Shown here: positions 8,132 to 14,726 of the stretch, piece after piece
Numbering within the stretch: position 1 is the stretch's first letter
Layout: the number at the start of each line of letters is the position of its first letter
Assembly: GCF_017873395.1 (NCBI RefSeq)
Contig: NZ_JAGGKC010000017.1
Location: forward strand, 1-64,000
DNA length: 64,000 nucleotides
Direction of reading: 5' to 3'
Source: Youngiibacter multivorans
GTDB lineage: Bacteria; Bacillota; Clostridia; Clostridiales; Clostridiaceae
The notes under the pieces: model-generated
What the model saw: only the letters and a program-made list of their open reading frames with translations
What the model was told of the DNA's origin: nothing
Database searches by the model: none
Made by a program: the position numbers and the translations under genes

Positions 8132-8161
8132 GGGTTCTGAAGATATTCAGGACCCTTTTTT
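8132..8161 (+). terminator. Riboswitch-controlled terminator before ribD
   Basis: GGGTTCTGA-AGATAT-TCAGGACCC followed by TTTTTT. The palindromic GACGCATGCGTC just upstream may take part in the alternative antiterminator fold. Confidence 0.9.
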
Positions 8162-8231
8162 GTTTTTCCGCAAATACTGATTTGACAACTGCATGCTGGT
8201 TTGTGATTTGCTTTTAAGTGGAGGAATCAAT

Positions 8232-9344
8232 ATGGACATGGATTATATGGACAGAGCTCTTGAGCTGTCCAGGAGAGGTGAAGGAAGAGTAAATCCCAAT
8301 CCTCTGGTAGGTGCAGTAATAGTAAAGAATGGCAGGATAATCGGTGAAGGCTGGCATGAATACTATGGAGGTCCGCATGCGGAAGTCAATGCTGTAAGGA
8401 ATGCTGCAGAGGATGTACGAGGTTCTACCATATACGTGACTTTGGAACCCTGCTCTCACTACGGAAAAACTCCTCCATGCGCAGAGCTCCTTCGAGCAAA
8501 GGGATTTGGAAGAGTTGTAGTTGCCATGACTGACCCGAATCCTTTGGTGGCTGGAAAAGGAATTGAAATTCTGAGGGAAGCTGGTATTAAAGTTGATGTA
8601 GGCTTGCTTGAGGCGAAAGCGCGGAAGCTAAATGAGATCTTCATCAAGTATATACTTACAAAGCAGCCGTTCGTGATAATGAAAAGCGCAATGACACTCG
8701 ACGGGAAGACAGCGACATCCGGAGGAGAGTCCAAGTGGATAACAGGGAAAGAATCCAGAGAATACGTGCACAGGATCCGAAACAGGGTATCTGGAATTAT
8801 GGTTGGAATAGGAACACTGCTTTCTGACGATCCTTCCCTTACTGCAAGGACCGAGGATGGATGTGACCCTGTAAGGATCATCGTCGATTCAAGGCTGCGA
8901 ATACCAATGGATGCGAAGGTTCTGAATTCTCCAGGCAAAACAATCATTGCAACAACAGAGGATTATGACAGGAGAAGGTACGAGGAACTTGAGGAACTGG
9001 ATTCTGTAGAGGTACTCATTGCCGGTAAGTCTGGTATGGGTGTGGACCTTAAGCACCTTATGTCACACCTCGGAGCAAAAGGTATAGACAGTGTGCTCCT
9101 GGAGGGTGGATCTGAACTTAACTGGTCAATGGTAAATGAGGGGCTAGTCGACAAGGTAATGACTTTCATAGCACCAAAGATCCTCGGAGGCTGTGAATCA
9201 AAGACACCTGTAGGAGGACCTGGATTTCCAGGGCTTGATGATGCACTTGTCCTGCAGGATATTGAGGTCACAAGGTTTGGAGTTGATACCCTTATAGAGG
9301 GATATGTGAGAAGAGGTGAGAATGATGTTCACGGGACTTGTTGA
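8232..9344 (+). CDS. ribD: Bifunctional riboflavin biosynthesis protein RibD (deaminase/reductase)
   Basis: 370-residue cytosolic enzyme for the second and third steps of riboflavin synthesis from GTP. The N-terminal deaminase domain (about 1-145) has NPNPLVGAV, the zinc site HAEV and PCSHYGKTPPC. The C-terminal reductase domain (about 148-365) contains SAMTLDGKTA, SKWITG, GIGTLLSDDPSLT and a LEGGSELN nucleotide-binding region. The frame is open from 8193, but ATG 8232 has GGAGG seven bases upstream and gives the normal N-terminus. First gene of the operon behind the FMN riboswitch; its end overlaps ribE by 20 bases. Confidence 0.96.
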   Translation: MDMDYMDRALELSRRGEGRVNPNPLVGAVIVKNGRIIGEGWHEYYGGPHAEVNAVRNAAEDVRGSTIYVTLEPCSHYGKTPPCAELLRAKGFGRVVVAMTDPNPLVAGKGIEILREAGIKVDVGLLEAKARKLNEIFIKYILTKQPFVIMKSAMTLDGKTATSGGESKWITGKESREYVHRIRNRVSGIMVGIGTLLSDDPSLTARTEDGCDPVRIIVDSRLRIPMDAKVLNSPGKTIIATTEDYDRRRYEELEELDSVEVLIAGKSGMGVDLKHLMSHLGAKGIDSVLLEGGSELNWSMVNEGLVDKVMTFIAPKILGGCESKTPVGGPGFPGLDDALVLQDIEVTRFGVDTLIEGYVRRGENDVHGTC

Positions 9345-9969
9345 AGAAATAGGGTATATGGAATCAGTGGTGCATTCAGGCAATTCGATGAAGATAAAGA
9401 TCAAGGCATCCAGGGTTCTGGAAAATGTCAAAAATGGCGATTCAATAAGCACCAATGGAGTCTGCCTTACTGTCACATCCTTTGATGCATCATCATATAC
9501 AGCCGATGTGATGCCGGAGACTTTGAGACTTACTAATCTTGGCAGCCTGGTCAAGGGTAGCCCGGTTAACCTTGAAAGGGCCATGATGGCAGGTGACCGC
9601 TTCGGTGGGCATATCGTATCTGGTCATATAGATGGAATAGGACATGTAAGGAACTTCAGGGAAGAAGACAATGCTACCTGGATATCTGTGGAATGTCCTG
9701 ATGAACTTCTGAAGTACATAGTGGCAAAAGGCTCGATAGCTATGGATGGAACAAGTCTGACAGTAGTTGATACTGACAGCAGCGGATTCAGGGTCTCGAT
9801 AATACCGACGACAAAGGATGAAACGGCACTTCTGAAAAAGAAGACCGGTGATCCGATAAACCTTGAATGCGACATACTTGGCAAATATGTGGAAAGGCTG
9901 CTTTCTTTCAGAGATAACGGAAAGAAGGACATAAGCATGGATTTTCTGAAGGATAACGGTTTTCTGTAG
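9325..9969 (+). CDS. ribE: Riboflavin synthase alpha chain
   Basis: 214-residue enzyme that dismutates two 6,7-dimethyl-8-ribityllumazine molecules to riboflavin and the pyrimidine that feeds back into RibH. It shows the family start MFTGLVEEIG and two homologous lumazine-binding halves: NGVCLTV and the HIVSGHIDG junction, then GTSLTVVD in the second half. In-frame GTG/ATG codons at 9316, 9319 and 9322 also precede it, but ATG 9325 gives the conserved N-terminus. It overlaps ribD, which suggests translational coupling. Length is normal for the family. Confidence 0.95.
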   Translation: MFTGLVEEIGYMESVVHSGNSMKIKIKASRVLENVKNGDSISTNGVCLTVTSFDASSYTADVMPETLRLTNLGSLVKGSPVNLERAMMAGDRFGGHIVSGHIDGIGHVRNFREEDNATWISVECPDELLKYIVAKGSIAMDGTSLTVVDTDSSGFRVSIIPTTKDETALLKKKTGDPINLECDILGKYVERLLSFRDNGKKDISMDFLKDNGFL

Positions 9970-9980
9970 GAGGAGAGGAA

Positions 9981-11183
9981 ATGTTCAACACAATAGAAGA
10001 AGCGCTGAAGGATATCATGGAAGGCAAGATCGTTGTAGTAGTGGATGATGAGGACAGGGAGAATGAAGGTGACCTTCTTATGGCTGCAGACAGGGTCACA
10101 CCGGAGGCTGTCAACTTCATGGCTACCTACGGCAGAGGGCTCATATGCGTGCCGATAACGGGAAAGAGGGCATTGGAGCTTGATTTCTGCAATATGGTTG
10201 AGAATAGCACTGACCCCAAAAAAACAGCATTCACTGTATCGGTTGATTCGAACAGGTCGACTACAGGCATATCAGCCTATGAGAGGTCTGCAACAATAAG
10301 TCATATAATGGAGCCGGGGGCAAAGCCTGATGAATTCAACAGACCGGGACATATTTTCCCGCTTGTTGCGAGAGAAGGCGGTGTCCTTGTAAGGGCAGGT
10401 CATACTGAAGCTGCTGTTGACATGGCTCGTCTTGCCGGGTTTTCTCCAGCCGGAGTAATCTGCGAGATAATGAAAGATGACGGACATATGGCAAGGGTAC
10501 CGGAGCTTGAGGTATTCTGTGAAAAGCATGGACTGAAGCTTGTGACAATAAAGGACCTCATAGAATACAGGAGAACCAAAGAGATACTGGTGGAAAAGGT
10601 AGCTGAAACGATTCTGCCGACAAAGTATGGAAGCTTCAAAATGGTCGGATATGTAAGCAAGGTAAACGGTGAACATCATGTTGCCCTTGTAAAGGGGGAT
10701 GTTACAACCCCGGAGCCGGTTCTATGCAGAGTACACTCTGAATGCCTTACAGGCGATGCATTCGGCTCAATGAGATGCGATTGCGGCGAGCAGCTTGCCG
10801 AGGCATTGAAAAGGATAGAGAGCGAAGGAAGAGGCATCCTGCTCTATATGAGACAGGAAGGCAGAGGAATAGGCCTCATTAACAAGATTAAGGCTTATGC
10901 GCTTCAGGACCAGGGTATGGACACCGTTGAAGCCAACCTTGCTCTTGGCTTCCAGGAAGACCTGAGGGACTATGGAATAGGAGCTCAGATACTTTATGAC
11001 CTTGGAGCCAGGGAGCTGAAGCTTATGACTAACAATCCCCATAAGGTAATTGGACTTTCAGGATATGGCATCAGGATCACCGAGAGGGTTCCGATACAGC
11101 TTAACCATAATGAAGTGAATGAATTCTACATGAAGACTAAAAAAGAAAAGATGGGCCACGAGCTTAATTTTGAGGAGGAATAG
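9981..11183 (+). CDS. ribBA: Bifunctional DHBP synthase / GTP cyclohydrolase II
   Basis: 400-residue fusion supplying both precursors of riboflavin. The N-terminal 3,4-dihydroxy-2-butanone-4-phosphate synthase domain (about 1-200) has the DDEDRENEGDL active-site motif and HIFPLVAREGGVL. The GTP cyclohydrolase II domain (about 205-400) has the zinc-binding HSECLTGDAFGSMRCDCGEQ, the catalytic RQEGRGIGL and the closing NNPHKV. All expected catalytic residues seem intact. It is preceded by an AGGAGAGGAA ribosome site and spaced 11 bases from ribE. Confidence 0.96.
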   Translation: MFNTIEEALKDIMEGKIVVVVDDEDRENEGDLLMAADRVTPEAVNFMATYGRGLICVPITGKRALELDFCNMVENSTDPKKTAFTVSVDSNRSTTGISAYERSATISHIMEPGAKPDEFNRPGHIFPLVAREGGVLVRAGHTEAAVDMARLAGFSPAGVICEIMKDDGHMARVPELEVFCEKHGLKLVTIKDLIEYRRTKEILVEKVAETILPTKYGSFKMVGYVSKVNGEHHVALVKGDVTTPEPVLCRVHSECLTGDAFGSMRCDCGEQLAEALKRIESEGRGILLYMRQEGRGIGLINKIKAYALQDQGMDTVEANLALGFQEDLRDYGIGAQILYDLGARELKLMTNNPHKVIGLSGYGIRITERVPIQLNHNEVNEFYMKTKKEKMGHELNFEEE

Positions 11184-11185
11184 AA

Positions 11186-11653
11186 ATGAAGGTTTATGAA
11201 GGAAAGCTGATTTCAGAAGGCAAAAGATACGGTATTGTAGTTGGAAGGTTCAATGAGTTCATTGGCGGAAAGCTTTTGTCCGGAGCATTGGACGGACTTA
11301 GGCGCCATGGTGTTTCCGAAGAAGATATCGAAATATCATGGGTTCCGGGAGCTTTTGAAATACCTCTGATTGCGAAGAAGATGGCAGCCGGTGGAAAGTA
11401 CGATGCTGTAATATGCCTCGGTGCAGTAATAAAGGGATCGACACCGCACTTTGACTATGTTTCAAGTGGAGTCTCCAAGGGAGTTGCACATGTATCCCTT
11501 GAAACAGGAATACCTGTAATATTCGGAGTCCTGACTACAGATACCATCGAACAGGCTATAGAAAGAGCAGGAACAAAGGCTGGAAACAAGGGCTTTGATG
11601 CTGCAGTAACCGCAGTCGAGATGGTCAATCTTATCGGAGAGCTTGATGGCTAG
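11186..11653 (+). CDS. ribH: 6,7-dimethyl-8-ribityllumazine synthase
   Basis: 155-residue enzyme condensing the ribitylaminouracil with dihydroxybutanone phosphate. Motifs are VVGRFNEFIG, VPGAFEIPL, the substrate-binding CLGAVIKGSTPHFDYV and PVIFGVLTTDT followed by AGNKGFDAA. The family usually assembles into 60-mer shells or pentamers. It starts two bases after ribBA with AGGAGG upstream, and its stop codon lies inside the start of the next gene. Confidence 0.96.
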   Translation: MKVYEGKLISEGKRYGIVVGRFNEFIGGKLLSGALDGLRRHGVSEEDIEISWVPGAFEIPLIAKKMAAGGKYDAVICLGAVIKGSTPHFDYVSSGVSKGVAHVSLETGIPVIFGVLTTDTIEQAIERAGTKAGNKGFDAAVTAVEMVNLIGELDG

Positions 11654-12314
11654 AAAAGCACTGTCGGGAATCAGGACTGTATATTTTGATTTCGACGGGA
11701 CGATACATGAAAGCAACATGGTATATGCACCAGCCTTCAGAAAAGCCTACAGATACCTTGTAGATGAAGGAAAGGCTGATGAAAGGACCTTCACAGACAA
11801 GGAGATTTCAATATGGCTGGGGTATTCAAGGACCGAAATGTGGAAGAGCTTCATGGGACACCTGGAGGAGGACTACAGAAAGGCTGCTGGAGAGATGATC
11901 GGCAGGACCATGAGAGAGGGTATCGAGGAAGGGACTGCAAGGCTTTATGAAGGAGCTTGTCATGTTCTTTCCGAGTTGATGAAAAGGGGATATGTTCTTG
12001 TATTTTTAAGCAACTGCGGCAGAAAATACATGGAGACATCTTCCAAAGCATTTGGACTTGAAAAATACTTTGATTCGATGATCTGTTCTGAAGACCATGG
12101 ATATATCCCGAAGGATGAGATACTAAAGGCTGTTATGGGTAATTTTCCAATGGGGCAGGTTATCGTGGGCGACAGGTTCCATGATGTGGAATCAGGAGTA
12201 AGGAACGGTATCCCTTCCATATTCTGCGAATATGGGTATGGAAGTAAAGATGAGGGGAAGGAGGCTACCTATAGTATCAAGGACATCAGGGAGCTTCTTG
12301 ATATTCTCCCCTGA
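11646..12314 (+). CDS. HAD-superfamily hydrolase, candidate riboflavin-pathway phosphatase
   Basis: 222-residue haloacid dehalogenase-type phosphatase. Motif I is FDFDGTI near residue 14, motif II FLSNCGR near 120, the motif III lysine is in IPKDEI near 155, and motif IV is VGDRFHDVESG near 172. The helical insert between motifs I and II is the cap of subclass I (phosphoglycolate phosphatase-like) members. ATG 11646 lies inside the last codons of ribH (8-base overlap), so it is translationally coupled to the riboflavin operon. The pathway needs a phosphatase for 5-amino-6-ribitylamino-uracil phosphate, and this is a natural candidate. The sequence does not prove substrate. Confidence 0.9.
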   Translation: MARKALSGIRTVYFDFDGTIHESNMVYAPAFRKAYRYLVDEGKADERTFTDKEISIWLGYSRTEMWKSFMGHLEEDYRKAAGEMIGRTMREGIEEGTARLYEGACHVLSELMKRGYVLVFLSNCGRKYMETSSKAFGLEKYFDSMICSEDHGYIPKDEILKAVMGNFPMGQVIVGDRFHDVESGVRNGIPSIFCEYGYGSKDEGKEATYSIKDIRELLDILP

Positions 12315-12318
12315 TTCA

Positions 12319-12347
12319 TTTACACACAGCAGCTCATATGGTAAAAT
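12319..12347 (+). promoter_or_regulatory. Promoter of the preQ1-regulated queT-queF operon
   Basis: TTTACA (12319-12324), 17-base spacer and TAAAAT (12342-12347), about 20 bases upstream of the preQ1 aptamer. Confidence 0.75.
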
Positions 12348-12367
12348 ACGCTGTACAACAAAATAAA

Positions 12368-12406
12368 AGACAGTTCGTAACCATCCTGTCTATAAACAAA
12401 ACTAGG
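12368..12406 (+). ncRNA. PreQ1-I riboswitch
   Basis: Stem AGACAG...CTGTCT encloses TTCGTAACCATC and is followed by the A-rich tail ATAAACAAAACTAGG that folds back as the pseudoknot. Size and layout match the type I preQ1 aptamer. It sits between a promoter and a terminator ahead of queT and queF. Confidence 0.93.
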
Positions 12407-12429
12407 ATCAGCTGATTTTGGCTTTTATT

Positions 12430-12457
12430 ATGGTGCGCTCTACGCACCATTTTTTAT
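12430..12457 (+). terminator. Riboswitch-controlled terminator before queT
   Basis: Hairpin ATGGTGCG-CTCTA-CGCACCAT followed by TTTTT. It is expected to form when preQ1 is bound. Confidence 0.9.
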
Positions 12458-12512
12458 TGTCACGGCATCCTTTTTGTTCAGGCAGGCCCGGTTTCGACAA
12501 AAGGGAGAAGAA

Positions 12513-13007
12513 ATGCAGACAACACAAAAAAGAGAAAATATGGTACCAGTCCTTAACAAGACTTCAAAGCTTGCGATATCAGGAATAGTGGTTTCAGCCT
12601 ATGTGGTAATCATGTACCTGACCCAGGGATTTGCCTTTGGTCAATACCAGATCAGGATAGCTACCGGGCTTTATGCGCTTGCAGCGGTTCATCCGTTTCT
12701 TGTGGTTCCGCTGGGACTTGCAAACCTGCTGAGCAATACGCTCATGGGAGGCCTTGGAATGCTCGACATGGTGGGAGGGCTGGCAGCCGGTTTGCTGACT
12801 GCAGCTCTTTGCAGGTTATTAGGAAGATACAACATATATCTCTCTGCCATCCCTGTTATGGTAGTACCTACATTACTGGTTCCCGTATGGCTTTCATACA
12901 TACTTGGGCTGCCTTATCTCATGCTTGTTGCAAGCCTTTCAGTTGGCCAGGCTGTCTCAGGTATAGCAGGGGCATTGCTCGCATCACGTCTGAAGGGAAG
13001 GATATAG
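12513..13007 (+). CDS. queT: Queuosine precursor transporter QueT
   Basis: 164-residue membrane protein of the QueT family, the substrate-binding S component of an energy-coupling factor (ECF) transporter for a queuosine precursor. It shows about five hydrophobic segments, and the signature ATGLYALAAVHPFLVVPLGL and GGLGMLDMVGGLAAGLL. The ECF ATPases and T component are not in the window and are presumably shared. ATG 12513 with GGGAGAAGA upstream is preferred over the longer open frame from 12474. Its preQ1 riboswitch and neighbour queF give independent support. Confidence 0.93.
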   Translation: MQTTQKRENMVPVLNKTSKLAISGIVVSAYVVIMYLTQGFAFGQYQIRIATGLYALAAVHPFLVVPLGLANLLSNTLMGGLGMLDMVGGLAAGLLTAALCRLLGRYNIYLSAIPVMVVPTLLVPVWLSYILGLPYLMLVASLSVGQAVSGIAGALLASRLKGRI

Positions 13008-13008
13008 C

Positions 13009-13491
13009 ATGGGTATGGAAAATGACCTGTCTCTTCTTGGAAACAGGGATGTAACCTATAGATTCGACTATACTCCCGAAGTTCTCGAGACATTCATCAA
13101 TAAGCACCAGGATAATGACTATTTCGTCAAGTTCAACTGTCCAGAATTCACCAGCCTTTGTCCCATTACCGGACAGCCTGATTTTGCTACCATATATATA
13201 TCGTACGTTCCTGATGTGAAAATGGTTGAAAGCAAGTCTCTCAAACTATATCTGTTCAGTTTCAGGGATAGAGGAGATTTCCATGAGGACTGCATGAACA
13301 TAATCATGAAGGACCTTGTCAGGTTAATGGATCCCAAATATATCGAGGTATGGGGAAAGTTCACACCAAGAGGCGGAATTTCAATAGACCCTTACTGCAA
13401 TTATGGTAAAAAGGGTACCAGATGGGAAAGCGTCGCAGACAGACGGCTTGAAGAGCATGACATGTATCCTGAGAAAGTAGACAACAGATAA
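13009..13491 (+). CDS. queF: NADPH-dependent 7-cyano-7-deazaguanine reductase QueF (preQ0 reductase)
   Basis: 160-residue unimodular (type I) QueF, which reduces the nitrile of preQ0 to the amine of preQ1. The catalytic cysteine is in FTSLCPITGQPDFA (about residue 50), the QueF motif is ESKSLKLYLFSFRD, and the active site continues with FHEDC. The family's C-terminal FTPRGGISIDP is present. It starts one base after queT stop; ATG 13009 or ATG 13015 could be used. Having queF but no queCDE here suggests either salvage of preQ0 or de novo genes elsewhere. Confidence 0.95.
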   Translation: MGMENDLSLLGNRDVTYRFDYTPEVLETFINKHQDNDYFVKFNCPEFTSLCPITGQPDFATIYISYVPDVKMVESKSLKLYLFSFRDRGDFHEDCMNIIMKDLVRLMDPKYIEVWGKFTPRGGISIDPYCNYGKKGTRWESVADRRLEEHDMYPEKVDNR

Positions 13492-13493
13492 AC

Positions 13494-13523
13494 ACAGCCT
13501 GCAGAATAATTTCTGCAGGCTGT
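13494..13523. terminator. Bidirectional terminator between queF and yjbQ
   Basis: Perfect hairpin ACAGCCTGCAGAA-TAAT-TTCTGCAGGCTGT between two convergent genes. Confidence 0.85.
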
Positions 13524-13526
13524 ATT

Positions 13527-13934
13527 TCATTCACCCATCGCGTAGAGAAGGATCCTTCTTGTCCTGGGACCGTCAAATTCACAGAACAGCACCGACTGCC
13601 ATAGTCCAAGGTCCGGATAGCCGTTGGTAATGATTATAGTTACTGAACATCCGATAGTCGAACTTTTGATATGAGCCGTCGAATTGCCCTCCATGTGCAT
13701 GAAGCTTTTATCTTCCGGGAATGCCTTTGATAGCCCGAGCAGGATGTCTCTGGCCACATCACCGTCGGAACCGTCATTTACTGTGATAGCTCCTGTAGTG
13801 TGGTGGGAAAATACAGTTAGCAATCCTGACTTTATGCCCGTTTCCTTCACGAAGCTGCGAACCTTTTCCGTTATGTCTACAAGCTCTTCTTTCTTTGAGG
13901 ACTTGATTTCAATCTCTGACTTTTTGGTTATCAT
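13527..13934 (-). CDS. YjbQ family protein (UPF0047)
   Basis: 135-residue member of the UPF0047/YjbQ family, sometimes annotated as secondary thiamine-phosphate synthase because of weak activity in E. coli; the physiological role is unsettled. The signatures are FSHHTTGAITVND, HMEGNSTAHIKSS and GLWQSVLFCEFDGPRTRR, with histidines forming the expected metal site. The ATG at 13934 has GGCGGTGAT upstream. It is transcribed alone. Confidence 0.92.
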   Translation of the reverse strand: MITKKSEIEIKSSKKEELVDITEKVRSFVKETGIKSGLLTVFSHHTTGAITVNDGSDGDVARDILLGLSKAFPEDKSFMHMEGNSTAHIKSSTIGCSVTIIITNGYPDLGLWQSVLFCEFDGPRTRRILLYAMGE

Positions 13935-14158
13935 GTTATCACCGCCTGGTTTGATATTTTATGTATGAGTAGGAAGGGTAACATAAGCCTGAAGTGATAT
14001 GATATTGACTATAATCCCGATATATCTGTTAATTTGATTATACTCCAATGAAAAGTTACAAGTATTGAGTTGGCCAATTGTTTATAAGTTATTAATTTTA
14101 TTCATTTTGCAAAGAATGAGATATAATCAGATTATAGACTTAAGTTAGGCGGTGGAGA

Positions 14159-14683
14159 ATGCTTGGAAGGGTAAGGCAGTTCCTGATTCATATTTCAGGG
14201 ACATTCAAAAGGCTGGATGAAAATTATCTGGTCGAGCATCTTGATAAGGAACAGCTGCTGTTGTTTCTAAAGCTGTCAAAGTCAGATGCGCAGCACAGCA
14301 TAAGGGTTGCCAAGGCAATGGAGAAGCATGCCCCGGAGGAGCTGAAGTATGTCTATGCAGGCATCGGATTATTTCACGACATCGGCAAGACAATAAGACC
14401 GCTGTCTGTAATCGAGAAAGTAATACTGGTGCTTGTTCATGCGGTAATGAAGGATGGCTTAAGGAAGCTAGTCAGGTTTAAGTCTGTCGAGTCATATCTT
14501 GGACATGGGAGATCTGGAGCTGAAATTCTTGAAATGAGAGGAATTTTCTATAACACACCCTGGGTTAGGGATGTTGTGCGGTTTCACCACGATTTGCCTG
14601 AGCATTACTCAGATGACGATGAAATTAACAGCAAGTTCAATAAAGCAATGGACTCACTTAAACTGGCAGACAATGACAACTGA
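14159..14683 (+). CDS. HD-domain phosphohydrolase family protein
   Basis: 174-residue cytosolic protein with a metal-dependent HD fold: HSIRVAKAM (first His, about residue 42), FHDIGK (about 72-77), a later GHGRSG and a final FHHD. These are the usual metal ligands of HD/HDIG hydrolases. No second domain is visible, so the substrate (nucleotide, RNA or other phosphoester) cannot be named. GGTGGAGA precedes the ATG. The next gene (UPF0182) starts 43 bases later on the same strand, so they may be co-transcribed. Confidence 0.8.
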   Translation: MLGRVRQFLIHISGTFKRLDENYLVEHLDKEQLLLFLKLSKSDAQHSIRVAKAMEKHAPEELKYVYAGIGLFHDIGKTIRPLSVIEKVILVLVHAVMKDGLRKLVRFKSVESYLGHGRSGAEILEMRGIFYNTPWVRDVVRFHHDLPEHYSDDDEINSKFNKAMDSLKLADNDN

Positions 14684-14726
14684 TAATAGTAACACCCGGG
14701 TGTAATTCCGGGGGAGGGAATCTGGT

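Noticed and set aside
12474..12512. Upstream extension of QueT
   Set aside because: No ribosome site for the earlier start. ATG 12513 follows GGGAGAAGA and matches the family length.
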